A stretch of 50,061 nt of DNA from an uncultured Flavobacteriaceae bacterium (GTDB lineage Bacteria > Bacteroidota > Bacteroidia > Flavobacteriales > Flavobacteriaceae). Made by a program: the position numbers and the translations under genes. Location of the stretch: assembly GCA_947503105.1 (NCBI GenBank), contig CANNCM010000008.1, forward strand, positions 1-50,061, in the 5' to 3' direction. The notes under the pieces were generated by a model, which was given only the letters and a program-made list of their open reading frames with translations, did no database searches and was not told the DNA's origin. Shown piece after piece: positions 16,801 to 24,939 of the stretch; position 1 is the first letter of the stretch; each line of letters starts with the position of its first letter.

Positions 16801-17707
16801 TATAATCATGAAATGTTGTAAATGTTGCATCCGTATTTCCTACAGGCGGGTTTGCAGCAGTCATTCTCAGGCCATTTTCGGGGCCAATTTGCACATAATA
16901 ATAGGCAGAATTACTGTAGGGATTGATGTGGGAGTTATTTTCTTCATTGTAGTATTTTGGGCCAATGGCATAAAAAAGTAAATAATCTTCATCATTAAAA
17001 ACATTGTCTTCTTCACCCACAAATTTGACGGCATTTTCAATCAAGTCATAAGCTATGGTTTGGTTGTTTACCAAAGGAAGAGATCTTCCTCCGTGGCCAA
17101 ATATTTTAATTTGTTTAGGATTGACAGTTTCTGCATTGATGCCTAAAGCTCTAAAAAAGGTTTTGTTAAGTTTAAACACTCCTGTTGTATCTACTGAAAA
17201 GCGATACCATTGGCCAGATTTTAAAACAGAATTTTGGAGTTGGACGCTACTGTTCATAACCCTTTGAAGTGCATTTCGTGTATATGAAATTGTAAATCGT
17301 TTTACTTTTTTTACAACGCCATTATCCTTGTATAGAGCACTGGCTTCTATGGTATTGGATGTTACCCCTCGCGATATAGAATTGTAAATGTTGAACTGAA
17401 AAGTGTTTGGTATAGTTGATGTTTTCAGGTCTTTAAGTTCAGAAAGAGGAATGGTTTCACTTTCTAGTGATAAAATTTTTGAATTATTGGAGTTAATTTC
17501 AAAACCTGCATTCCATTGTGCTGTATAGAAAATACCTTTATCTTCGCTATAATTAAAATGATGTGCATCGAAATGCGGAAGTTCGATAGATGAAGTTTGA
17601 GTGGAAAATAGTTTTGATTTTTTCCAGTTGATTTCGAACTGTTGAGTTTGAGCATTGCAGAGCAAAACCCCAAAAAACAGCATCAACCACAACATTTTTT
17701 TTCTCAT
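13865..17707 (-). CDS. porU: Type IX secretion system sortase PorU
   Basis: PorU is a surface gingipain-like (peptidase C25) enzyme. It removes the C-terminal signal of type IX secreted proteins and, in species studied, joins them to lipopolysaccharide. The protein is 1,280 residues from the ATG at 17707, which gives a clean signal peptide (MLWLMLFFGVLLCNAQ). The C25 domain is in the middle: the probable catalytic histidine is H780 in TYFGHGGEDG and the cysteine C814 in VTVTCEFTKF. A C-terminal Ig-like region and a terminal segment with LNYPNPF and ISWDGTDDFGNKIGKGVY resemble the FlgD-like/type IX C-terminal domain that PorU itself keeps. It is divergent from gldJ across a 225-base intergenic region. 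Confidence 0.95.
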   Translation of the reverse strand: MRKKMLWLMLFFGVLLCNAQTQQFEINWKKSKLFSTQTSSIELPHFDAHHFNYSEDKGIFYTAQWNAGFEINSNNSKILSLESETIPLSELKDLKTSTIPNTFQFNIYNSISRGVTSNTIEASALYKDNGVVKKVKRFTISYTRNALQRVMNSSVQLQNSVLKSGQWYRFSVDTTGVFKLNKTFFRALGINAETVNPKQIKIFGHGGRSLPLVNNQTIAYDLIENAVKFVGEEDNVFNDEDYLLFYAIGPKYYNEENNSHINPYSNSAYYYVQIGPENGLRMTAANPPVGNTDATFTTFHDYKFVETDDYNIGQMGRRWFGHRFYFENARSFSFEFPNLVTQSPLKLKIYTAAAAESNTSMEVNANGNLLNTLSFGAIDYGILGTEAVFNGDFNSSSSSVTIDLNYNNNGNPSAKAYLDYISIEAECELTSLGQQFQFKHNAMSTMSGIGEFIVSNASNISEVWDVTNPYNPVFYQNANNDSEFSFKTTLGSEKTFQTVDISDAYTPTLLAARVVQNQDLKGTIFLNAQGQFQDIDYLIITPRFLQNQAEQLARINSTKNNLNVKVVTLESIYLEFSSGMQDIAGIRNFVKYVYDNASNSNHRLKYLCMFGDASFDYKNRISNNTNAAPSWLSTNSFSLTNSFISDDFFGMMDDSEGAMLNADKLDIAVGRILAETPQRAQEMVNKIESYYNKNAYGSWRNNFLLISDDVDKLSDKSIQETTDLIAEDVKASKPFLNIKKIHADAFQQETSSGGARYPQVNDAIFDALEVGAVAVTYFGHGGEDGLAQERVFDKINAQELNNPNKLNCFVTVTCEFTKFDNPLRPTAGEYLYWNKIGGAISLITTTRQIFISVGIQFSTTLSQYLFDYNNTQNISMAEALRLTKNDPNVTNNTQRRLVFYIGDPALKLPLAKPEIVVTKINDEDVATTNQELQALSAAKIEGYVADEQGTILSNYSGTLTATIFDKNIQRSTLGNDGTTENGQLIVMDYEAMGEVIFRGQASVENGTFEINFIVPRDIIVPVGNGKISLYSKTENPLTDQRGHNFDIKIGGVNLNAAEDNIGPTIELFMNDESFVSGGITNENPTLLANLYDENGINTASGIGHDIVAILDGDETNPFILNAYYVADVDSYQSGSLSYPFRNLNPGLHTISLKAWDVYNNASTKEIQFIVFDEDQSLELTNVLNYPNPFINYTEFWFNHNSSGLLNVSIQIFTVSGKLVKTINTQTNTGNGGGALSRDISWDGTDDFGNKIGKGVYIYKLSVKSPSTGLATEKIEKLVIL

Positions 17708-17800
17708 ACACCCCAAACGGTCGAACTTGCCAAATAGTATAAATAATTCAACCCTATTTTTCAAAATTACAATAATAAACAATTAAAAAAGGCGTTATCT

Positions 17801-17888
17801 AAAAAAAAACCTAGGGCACTTGTTCAAAAAAAATCAAAAAAAACGACTTAAAAAAATCATTGTAAACCAATTCATAATTATTATATTG
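17801..17888 (+). promoter_or_regulatory. A-tract region and weak promoter upstream of gldJ
   Basis: The porU-gldJ intergenic region holds a series of A-runs (17801-17809, 17826-17833, 17836-17843, 17850-17856). They end at a TTG (17860-17862), which is followed 19 bases later by TATATTG (17882-17888), a near match to the -7 box. The A-runs resemble an UP element or an intrinsically bent stretch. The porU-directed promoter is not clear. Confidence 0.4.
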
Positions 17889-17932
17889 CAAAACCAAAAT
17901 TTTAAGTACCCCTTATTTAATTTAAATTGAAT

Positions 17933-19597
17933 ATGAAATATATTAAACTATCAAGATTATTTTTATTGGTTGCTGTTTCAGTATCGCTTACAGCATGTAA
18001 TAAATCTTCAAACTATAGCAATTCTTCTCGAGGAACAGGTTGGAAAATCAACGACAAAGAAGGAGGATTTCAGTACAACACAAAATTTAAGGAGCAAGAG
18101 ACTGCACCTGGTTTAGTATTTGTAGAAGGGGGAACTTTTACTATGGGTAAAGTTCAGGACGATGTGATGCACGATTGGAACAATAGTCCAAATCAGCAGC
18201 ATGTTCAGTCTTTTTATATGGATGAAACTGAAGTTACCAATGTAATGTACTTAGAATATTTGGATTGGATCAAGCGTGTTTATCCACCAAGTGATCCTAA
18301 ATTTAAAGCAATTTACAACGGAGCTTTGCCCGATACATTGGTATGGAGAAACCGCCTTGGATATAGTGAGATTTTAGTAGAAAATTATCTACGCCACCCT
18401 GCATACGGAAATTTTCCAGTTGTGGGCGTGAGTTGGTTGCAAGCAAATGAATATGCAAAATGGCGTTCGGATCGTGTTGCAGAAATGGGACTTCAAAAAG
18501 AAGGATATCTTGAAAAAGGATCTCATATTCCTGGCGAATTAGTGACTGCAACAAGCAACTTTAATATTGACACTTATGTCAATACGCCAAAAGAAACTTA
18601 TAAAGACAGTTTAGGAGTTCACCTTGGTGGAAGGGGTAAAAGAGGCAACGATTCTGTGGTGAGTTATGCCACTCGCGAAACAGGAGCTATTCAAATCAAA
18701 TATAGACTCCCAACAGAAGCCGAGTGGGAATATGCTGCACTAGGCCTAACAGAACTTAGAGAATACAACATATACCGTGGGCGAAAAAAATATCCATGGG
18801 ATGGTCAATACACTAGAGCAGGAGAGCGTAAAATAAAAGGTGATCAACTCGCCAACTTCAAGCAAGGCAAAGGAGATTATGGCGGAATTGCAGGATGGTC
18901 CGATGACGGTGCAGATATTACAAATGAGGTTATGTCTTATGATCCTAATGATTTTGGCATCTATGATATGGCAGGAAATGTAGCCGAATGGGTGGCTGAT
19001 GTCTATCGTCCGATTGTAGATGATGAGTTTAGCGATTTTGCATATTATAGAGGTAATGTATACACTAAAAATGCAATTGCTGAGGACGGAAGCGTAAAGG
19101 TTGTTGGTGTTGATGATATTGAATTTGACACCCTTTCTAATGGAAAAGTTATTGCAAAAACCCTACCTGGGCAATTAGCGCAAGTTCCAGTAGATGAAAA
19201 TGAAACGTATTTGAGAACAAACTTTGACACTAGCGACAATAGAAATTTTAGAGATGGTGACAAACAGTCCTCGCGATATTATGATGATTTTGAAGAAGGC
19301 GAAGAACTATCGGCAGATGATACAACACGAAAAATGTATGATTCTCCAAAACATTTAGTGGAGTCCAATGAAGATGGAAAATTAAGTAGAGAATACGATA
19401 AATCCAATACCAGAACTTCTCTAATAAATGACAAAGTTCGCGTCTACAAAGGCGGTTCTTGGAAAGATAGAGAATATTGGTTAGACCCTGCCCAAAGGCG
19501 TTTTTATCCAGAAGATATGGCCACGGACTTTATTGGTTTCAGATGTGCTATGTCTAGAGTAGGTTCCAAATCTAAAACAAATAAGAAAAAGAATTAA
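17933..19597 (+). CDS. gldJ: Gliding motility lipoprotein GldJ
   Basis: GldJ is an outer-membrane lipoprotein needed for gliding, for stable type IX secretion components and for helical track assembly in Flavobacterium. This protein (554 residues) has a lipoprotein signal with the lipobox LTAC (Cys22). A formylglycine-generating-enzyme/sulfatase-modifying-factor fold follows: VFVEGGTFTMG near the start, then EVTNVMYLEYLDWI, YRLPTEAEWEYAA, DMAGNVAEWVADV, RVYKGGSWKDR and the final IGFRCAMSR. An acidic insertion of about 120 residues precedes the last conserved block, as in other GldJ proteins. The ATG at 17933 is better than a TTG six bases upstream. It lies divergent from porU-porV and ends with its own terminator. 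Confidence 0.95.
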   Translation: MKYIKLSRLFLLVAVSVSLTACNKSSNYSNSSRGTGWKINDKEGGFQYNTKFKEQETAPGLVFVEGGTFTMGKVQDDVMHDWNNSPNQQHVQSFYMDETEVTNVMYLEYLDWIKRVYPPSDPKFKAIYNGALPDTLVWRNRLGYSEILVENYLRHPAYGNFPVVGVSWLQANEYAKWRSDRVAEMGLQKEGYLEKGSHIPGELVTATSNFNIDTYVNTPKETYKDSLGVHLGGRGKRGNDSVVSYATRETGAIQIKYRLPTEAEWEYAALGLTELREYNIYRGRKKYPWDGQYTRAGERKIKGDQLANFKQGKGDYGGIAGWSDDGADITNEVMSYDPNDFGIYDMAGNVAEWVADVYRPIVDDEFSDFAYYRGNVYTKNAIAEDGSVKVVGVDDIEFDTLSNGKVIAKTLPGQLAQVPVDENETYLRTNFDTSDNRNFRDGDKQSSRYYDDFEEGEELSADDTTRKMYDSPKHLVESNEDGKLSREYDKSNTRTSLINDKVRVYKGGSWKDREYWLDPAQRRFYPEDMATDFIGFRCAMSRVGSKSKTNKKKN

Positions 19598-19618
19598 TTT
19601 TTTAATCAGATGATTCAA

Positions 19619-19652
19619 ATAAAGTCCTAAACATTGTGTTGGGACTTTTTTT
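19619..19652 (+). terminator. Terminator after gldJ
   Basis: AAAGTCC...GGGACTTT forms a stem around the sequence TAAACATTGTGTT, followed by seven or more T residues. A TTG inside the loop (19634-19636) and TACTTTTA right after the T-run (19654-19661) could form part of a murF promoter. Confidence 0.75.
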
Positions 19653-19665
19653 GTACTTTTAAAAT

Positions 19666-20949
19666 ATGAAAATTGAAAAGCTGCATCAATTATTTTTAAA
19701 GTCTAAAGGGGTCAGTACAGACACGCGATCGCTAACACCAGCTACGCTTTTTTTTGCATTGAAAGGAGATAATTTTAACGCCAATAATTTTGCACAAAAC
19801 GCTCTAGATTCTGGTGTGAATTATTGTATTATTGATGAGGTTCAAACGCCAATGAATGAACGCTTTATTCTGGTTGATGATGTGTTAAAAACCCTTCAAA
19901 AGTTAGCCCATTTTCATCGAAAATTCTTAGATATCCCAATTGTAGCGCTCACGGGAAGTAATGGGAAAACAACCACCAAAGAACTTATAAATTCAGTAGT
20001 ACGTCAGCAGTTTAATACACACGCCACAGAAGGAAATTACAACAACCACATTGGCGTTCCTTTGACCTTGCTTCAAATGCATAAAAACACAGAAATTGGG
20101 ATTGTTGAAATGGGCGCAAATCACGCTGGCGAAATTGCTCAACTTTGCAAAATTGCAGCTCCAAACTACGGGTATATCACCAATTTCGGTAAAGCACACT
20201 TAGAAGGTTTTGGAGGGGTCAAAGGCGTGATAAAAGCCAAGAGTGAGTTGTATGACTATTTGAAAAAAAATAAGGGAACTATTTTTCTCAATTCTGATGA
20301 CAAAAAGCAGGTCAAACAAGTGGGAAGTTATCAAAACATAATAACATTTTCGAAGAACGATGCTTCACATTTCAATATTATTCAAGAGCATGAAACGCCT
20401 TTTTTGAGTATTAAGACAGATGGGGTACTTATGCAAACTCAGTTGCTAGGGCGTTATAATTTTACAAATATTGCGGCCGCAATTTCTATAGGTTTATATT
20501 TCAACCTGGAACTAGACTTGATAAAAAAAGGAATTGAATCTTATGTTCCAAAAAATAACAGATCTCAAATCATTAAACAAAACTCTAACACCATCATAAT
20601 GGATGCATATAATGCCAATCCAACAAGTGTTGAAGCAGCGCTGCAGAATTTTAAAATTATGGAAGGTGAAAAAAAAGTAGTGATTTTAGGTGATATGTTT
20701 GAATTAGGATCTGAAAGTTCTTCAGAGCATCAGGCCATCATTTCAATGGTAAAAAACCTTGATTTTACAACAGCATATTTTGTTGGAACTCACTTTTTTG
20801 AGTATCAAAATGAATTTCCATTTGCACTCTTTTTTGAAACCTTGGAGGGGATCAAAAAACATATTCAAGATATGCCAATCAAAGATGCTTCTGTTCTTGT
20901 GAAGGGGTCTAGGGGTATGGCGATGGAACAGCTTACGAAGGTGTTATAA
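19666..20949 (+). CDS. murF: UDP-N-acetylmuramoyl-tripeptide--D-Ala-D-Ala ligase
   Basis: MurF is the last cytoplasmic ligase of peptidoglycan synthesis: it joins D-Ala-D-Ala to the UDP-MurNAc-tripeptide using ATP. The protein has 427 residues. It opens with the MurF N-terminal domain (VSTDTRSLTPATLFFALKGDN region) and carries the P-loop GSNGKTTT at residues 97-104. EMGANHAGEI, the NNRSQI segment and MDAYNANPTSV follow; the last is the Mur-ligase ATP/Mg signature before the C-terminal domain. A late ILGDMFELG motif is also typical. It lies 68 bases after gldJ but beyond a terminator, so it is probably separately transcribed. It is the only Mur ligase gene in the window. Confidence 0.95.
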   Translation: MKIEKLHQLFLKSKGVSTDTRSLTPATLFFALKGDNFNANNFAQNALDSGVNYCIIDEVQTPMNERFILVDDVLKTLQKLAHFHRKFLDIPIVALTGSNGKTTTKELINSVVRQQFNTHATEGNYNNHIGVPLTLLQMHKNTEIGIVEMGANHAGEIAQLCKIAAPNYGYITNFGKAHLEGFGGVKGVIKAKSELYDYLKKNKGTIFLNSDDKKQVKQVGSYQNIITFSKNDASHFNIIQEHETPFLSIKTDGVLMQTQLLGRYNFTNIAAAISIGLYFNLELDLIKKGIESYVPKNNRSQIIKQNSNTIIMDAYNANPTSVEAALQNFKIMEGEKKVVILGDMFELGSESSSEHQAIISMVKNLDFTTAYFVGTHFFEYQNEFPFALFFETLEGIKKHIQDMPIKDASVLVKGSRGMAMEQLTKVL

Positions 20950-20983
20950 AAAAAATCTGCAACCGATAAGCTGCAGATTTTTG
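20949..20983. terminator. Shared terminator between murF and tRNA-Val(GAC)
   Basis: AAAATCTGCA and TGCAGATTTT pair around ACCGATAAGC. A-runs on the left and T-runs on the right allow termination of murF on the plus strand and of the tRNA on the minus strand. Confidence 0.75.
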
Positions 20984-21058
20984 TGGGTCATACTGGATTC
21001 GAACCAGTGACTTCTACCCTGTCAAGGTAACACTCTGAACCAACTGAGTTAATGACCC
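20984..21058 (-). tRNA. tRNA-Val (anticodon GAC)
   Basis: Read on the minus strand, GGGTCAT pairs with ATGACCC as the acceptor stem. The anticodon loop is TTGACAG within the stem TTACC/GGTAG, giving the anticodon GAC. The T arm contains GGTTCGAATCC and the discriminator is A. CCA is not encoded. A -7-like TATTTTTG lies upstream at 21079-21072 on the minus strand without a clear TTG. The GTC anticodon of tRNA-Asp was considered, but the loop register (T33-GAC-A37) indicates valine. Confidence 0.88.
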
Positions 21059-21155
21059 ATTATTAGATTTACAAAAATAATAATATCTTTGGACTATTCG
21101 CTTGTATTAAAAATTTAATTGGCGAATATAAAAAATTAACCAAAACCAACTTCAA

Positions 21156-21887
21156 TTGAATAACGTTCTAAATAACACATATCCCAATTATATTATTGAG
21201 TTTATGACGGAGGAGTGGCAACGCAACAATGCTGTTGCTTTGGCTGCGATTTTGTTAGTGCTATTTGTTGGTCGTTTTTTAAACAGAAAGCAAAATACAA
21301 TTGTGCTCTACCTCATGGGGCTTATTTTATTGTTTTCTTCCATTTACAGCCCTTTGAGATCCTATCTTTTGGGCAATTGGAATACAGCTACAGACTTGCC
21401 ACTTCATCTTTGTGGTATTTCAGGAATTATATGTGCCATACTTCCTTTTTTAAAACGCAAACAAGCGCTTTTCGATTTTGTGTTTTACACTGGAATTATT
21501 GGGGGAATCATGTCGATGCTCACGCCGCAAATGAACAGTTACGATGGCAGTCAATTTGCATATATAGAATATTATATTCGCCACTCTATTATTTTAGTGA
21601 TGCCGATTTATTTATTGCAGAATTATGGGATGGAGCTTTCTAGAAAATCGATGTTCAAGACGTTTGTTACCCTTAATATTTTGTTAGCGATCATCATGCC
21701 TTTTAATTTTTATGTAGGCGGTAATTATATGTACTTGGCCGAACCACCTCAGGTAGAAAATCCTTTAGTTATTGGGCAGTGGCCGTATTATGTGCTTTGG
21801 TTTGAGGTGTTTATGATTATTCTTTTGATCGTCTTGTTTTATCTTTCAAAAATTCGTTTGCGACAAATTTTAAAACCTTCTATTTAA
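21156..21887 (+). CDS. YwaF/TMEM164-like integral membrane protein
   Basis: This 243-residue protein has about six or seven membrane helices. It resembles the conserved integral membrane family TIGR02206, whose members include Bacillus YwaF and which is related to TMEM164. Landmarks are TDLPLHLCGISGIICAILPFL, with the conserved Leu-His-Leu-Cys segment, and YYIRHSIILVMPIYLL, with a conserved His in the middle of the protein. The biochemical role of bacterial members is not established. The frame opens with a TTG at 21156; the first ATG is at 21204. The residues between them (NTYPNYIIEF) look like the usual family lead-in, so the longer form is kept, with some doubt. It stands alone between the tRNA and the dehydrogenase gene. 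Confidence 0.78.
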   Translation: MNNVLNNTYPNYIIEFMTEEWQRNNAVALAAILLVLFVGRFLNRKQNTIVLYLMGLILLFSSIYSPLRSYLLGNWNTATDLPLHLCGISGIICAILPFLKRKQALFDFVFYTGIIGGIMSMLTPQMNSYDGSQFAYIEYYIRHSIILVMPIYLLQNYGMELSRKSMFKTFVTLNILLAIIMPFNFYVGGNYMYLAEPPQVENPLVIGQWPYYVLWFEVFMIILLIVLFYLSKIRLRQILKPSI

Positions 21888-21928
21888 TTTGACTTTAGTA
21901 TCTTCGTTGTATTCTATAAAATTATACC

Positions 21929-22618
21929 ATGAAACCCACAAAAACAGTCATCATTACAGGAACAAGTCGTGGCATTGGCTTTGAGCTGACACATCTTTTT
22001 CACAATGCAGGTTATGCAGTATTGGCCCTATCACGAAATGCAAAACCAGTTTCAAATTTGAACTACGAAAATATCACTGCACTGTCCTTCGACTTGAACA
22101 ACCCCGATGATTATGGTCGTGTGGAGGAGTTTATACAAAAAGAATGGACACATGTCGATATTCTTATCAACAATGCCGGAGCCATCGTCAATAAACCTTT
22201 TTCTAAAACAACAATAGATGAATTTAAAGAGGTTTATGCCACAAATGTCTTTGGTGTTGCAGAGCTTACAAGACGTGTTCTTCCTTTTATTTCACCCAAG
22301 GGTCATGTGGTGACTGTGAGTTCGATGGGCGGTGTTCAAGGGTCCATGAAATTCGCAGGCCTTTCGGCTTATAGTTCTAGCAAAGGCGCTGTGATTACCC
22401 TCACCGAATTATTGGCCGAAGAATACAAAGAAACAGGACCTTCTTTTAATGTGCTAGCTTTAGGCGCTGTTCAAACAGAAATGTTAGCCGAAGCATTTCC
22501 AGGGTACAAAGCCCCTACAACCCCTCTAGAAATGGCAACTTATATTTTTGAGTTTTCCCAAAATGGACAACAATTCTATAATGGGAAACTTCTTCAAGTT
22601 TCAAGTTCTACACCCTAA
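21929..22618 (+). CDS. Short-chain dehydrogenase/reductase
   Basis: This 229-residue protein is a classical SDR oxidoreductase with a Rossmann fold. The cofactor motif is TGTSRGIGFEL (residues 10-20), the structural motif NNAGA (81-85), the catalytic serine S131 or S132, and Y148 with K152 in AYSSSKGA. The arginine and asparagine after the glycine motif suggest NADP(H). The substrate cannot be predicted from the sequence. It sits 41 bases after the YwaF-like gene and 81 bases before ffh, all on the plus strand, without an obvious functional link. Confidence 0.92.
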   Translation: MKPTKTVIITGTSRGIGFELTHLFHNAGYAVLALSRNAKPVSNLNYENITALSFDLNNPDDYGRVEEFIQKEWTHVDILINNAGAIVNKPFSKTTIDEFKEVYATNVFGVAELTRRVLPFISPKGHVVTVSSMGGVQGSMKFAGLSAYSSSKGAVITLTELLAEEYKETGPSFNVLALGAVQTEMLAEAFPGYKAPTTPLEMATYIFEFSQNGQQFYNGKLLQVSSSTP

Positions 22619-22699
22619 TAAATGCCAAGGTTTAACGTCTTATTAACTCCAATAAAATAAAATAATTCGCTATTTTTGTGACTCAAAATTTCATTCCCA

Positions 22700-24031
22700 A
22701 TGTTCAATAATTTAAGTGAAAAATTAGATAAAGCGCTCCACGTTCTTAAAGGCCATGGCAGCATCACAGAAATTAACGTTGCAGAGACGTTAAAAGAGGT
22801 GCGACGTGCCTTGCTTGATGCCGATGTCAATTATAAAATTGCAAAAGAATTTACTAATTCTGTAAAAGCAAAAGCACTTGGGCAAAATGTTTTGACCACT
22901 TTACAACCAGGTCAGTTGATGGTCAAAATTGTAAAAGATGAGCTCACAGAACTTATGGGAGGTGATGCAGAGGGCATCAATCTTTCTGGTAATCCCTCTG
23001 TTATTTTAATGTCTGGACTACAAGGTTCTGGTAAAACAACATTTTCTGGAAAGCTTGCAAAATTTCTTAAAACAAAAAAGGCCAAAACTCCAATGCTTGT
23101 CGCTTGTGACGTCTATCGTCCTGCGGCTGTAGATCAGTTGCACATTGTTGGAGAACAAGTTGGAGCAGAGGTCTATAGTGACCCTGGGAATACCGATCCA
23201 GTGGCCATTGCCAAAGCTGGTATAGCAGAAGCAAAAGCAAAAGGGTGCAATGTAGTCATCATAGATACGGCTGGTCGTTTGGCTGTAGATGAAGAGATGA
23301 TGACCGAAATTGCCAACATCCACAAAGCGATCACGCCTCAAGAAACCCTATTTGTGGTCGATTCCATGACAGGGCAAGATGCTGTAAATACGGCCAAAGC
23401 ATTCAATGATATTTTAAATTTTGACGGTGTTATCTTGACAAAACTAGATGGCGATACTCGTGGTGGGGCTGCGATTTCTATCAAATCAGTTGTTAATAAA
23501 CCCATCAAATTTATTGGTACTGGAGAAAAAATGGAAGCTATAGATGTTTTCTATCCAGCACGAATGGCCGATCGGATCTTGGGAATGGGAGATGTTGTTT
23601 CTCTTGTAGAGCGAGCTCAAGAGCAATTTGATGAACAAGAAGCTCGAAAGATTCAGAAAAAAATTGCCAAAAATCAATTTGGTTTTGATGATTTTCTCTC
23701 TCAAATTCAACAAATCAAAAAAATGGGGAACATGAAAGACCTCATGGGAATGATTCCAGGAATGGGAAAAATGATGAAAGATGTTGATATTGATGATGAT
23801 GCTTTCAAACATATTGAAGCGATCATCCATTCCATGACTCCAAAAGAGCGCTCAAATCCCTCTTTGATTAACGCCAGTCGTAAAAAGCGTATTGGTGCCG
23901 GCTCAGGGACTTCTGTACAAGAAGTTAATAAATTGATGAAACAATTCAATCAAATGAGCAAAATGATGAAAATGATGCAAGGTGGAAAAGGAAGAGCAAT
24001 GATGCAGATGATGAAAAATATGCCAAGATAG
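22700..24031 (+). CDS. ffh: Signal recognition particle protein Ffh (SRP54)
   Basis: Ffh binds the 4.5S RNA and the signal sequences of nascent inner-membrane proteins and delivers ribosomes to FtsY. The 443-residue protein has the N-domain helical bundle and then the G domain. Within the G domain are the P-loop GLQGSGKT (106-113), DVYRPAAVDQL, DTAGR and TKLDGDTRGG. The C-terminal M domain begins near residue 310 and ends in a methionine-rich tail (MMKMMQGGKGRAMMQMMK). A TATTTTTG box at 22671-22678 could be its -7 promoter element. folD starts 22 bases after its stop codon and may be co-transcribed. No SRP RNA gene is seen nearby. Confidence 0.96.
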   Translation: MFNNLSEKLDKALHVLKGHGSITEINVAETLKEVRRALLDADVNYKIAKEFTNSVKAKALGQNVLTTLQPGQLMVKIVKDELTELMGGDAEGINLSGNPSVILMSGLQGSGKTTFSGKLAKFLKTKKAKTPMLVACDVYRPAAVDQLHIVGEQVGAEVYSDPGNTDPVAIAKAGIAEAKAKGCNVVIIDTAGRLAVDEEMMTEIANIHKAITPQETLFVVDSMTGQDAVNTAKAFNDILNFDGVILTKLDGDTRGGAAISIKSVVNKPIKFIGTGEKMEAIDVFYPARMADRILGMGDVVSLVERAQEQFDEQEARKIQKKIAKNQFGFDDFLSQIQQIKKMGNMKDLMGMIPGMGKMMKDVDIDDDAFKHIEAIIHSMTPKERSNPSLINASRKKRIGAGSGTSVQEVNKLMKQFNQMSKMMKMMQGGKGRAMMQMMKNMPR

Positions 24032-24053
24032 AGCGCAACACTTATAGGATATT

Positions 24054-24935
24054 ATGATACTACTAGACGGAAAACAAACCAGTGCCCAAATTAAAGAAGA
24101 AATTGCATCAGCAGTCTCCGAAATGCAAAACAACAACATCAAAGTACCGCATTTGGCGGCTGTACTTGTGGGAACAAATGGCGCTAGTATGACCTATGTT
24201 GGTGCAAAAGTTAAGGCCTGTGAATTAGTTGGATTTGAATCGACGCTTATCGAATTGCCAGAAGAAACTTCAGAAGATGAGTTGCTAACTCAAATTAAAG
24301 CATTAAACGATGATTTGAATATTGACGGGTTTATTGTTCAATTACCTTTACCAAAACATATAGACGACCAAAAAGTGCTTATGGCAATACATCCAGATAA
24401 GGATGTCGATGGTTTTCACCCCATGAATGTAGGAAGATTAACACTAGATTTACCTACATTTATTTCGGCAACGCCCTATGGGATAATGGAACTTTTGGAG
24501 CGTTATGAGATACCAACTTCAGGCAAACACGTAGTGGTTATTGGTAGAAGTCATATTGTAGGTCGTCCAATGAGTATATTGATGAGTCAAAAAAGACCAG
24601 CAGGAAATGCAACAGTGACCGTAGCGCATAGCCGAACTGCAAATTTAGCAGCACTTACCAAAACGGCAGATATTGTTGTCGCCGCTTTAGGAATTCCAGA
24701 ATTTTTAACTGCAGATATGATCAAAGAAGACGCTGCGGTTATTGATGTTGGAATTACAAGAGTGTCTGATGATTCTAAAAAACGCGGCTACAGAATTGCT
24801 GGAGATGTTCATTTTGAGAGTGTTTCAAAAAAAGCGAGTTATATAACGCCAGTTCCAGGTGGAGTAGGGCCAATGACCATTGCAATGCTTTTGAAAAACA
24901 CATTACTTGCGCGTCAAAGAGCAGAAGCAGACTAA
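24054..24935 (+). CDS. folD: Methylenetetrahydrofolate dehydrogenase / cyclohydrolase
   Basis: FolD interconverts 5,10-methylene- and 10-formyl-tetrahydrofolate using NADP+, supplying one-carbon units for purines and formyl-methionine. The 293-residue length is standard. The catalytic segment with TYVGAKVKACELVGFES contains the conserved Tyr and the active-site Lys. The family signatures GFIVQLPLPKHID and PVPGGVGPMTIAMLL are intact, as are DKDVDGFHPMN and the Rossmann motif VVIGRSHIVGRP. It lies 22 bases downstream of ffh and is convergent with the VOC gene, with only four bases between the stop codons. Confidence 0.96.
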   Translation: MILLDGKQTSAQIKEEIASAVSEMQNNNIKVPHLAAVLVGTNGASMTYVGAKVKACELVGFESTLIELPEETSEDELLTQIKALNDDLNIDGFIVQLPLPKHIDDQKVLMAIHPDKDVDGFHPMNVGRLTLDLPTFISATPYGIMELLERYEIPTSGKHVVVIGRSHIVGRPMSILMSQKRPAGNATVTVAHSRTANLAALTKTADIVVAALGIPEFLTADMIKEDAAVIDVGITRVSDDSKKRGYRIAGDVHFESVSKKASYITPVPGGVGPMTIAMLLKNTLLARQRAEAD

Positions 24936-24939
24936 TACT

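Noticed and set aside
17708-17782. N-terminal extension of porU beyond 17707
   Set aside because: It would put about 25 residues before a clean signal peptide; the ATG at 17707 fits better.
20984-21058. tRNA-Asp (anticodon GTC) reading of the minus-strand tRNA
   Set aside because: On the tRNA strand the loop is TTGACAG, with GAC in the anticodon position; GTC appears only when the plus strand is read.
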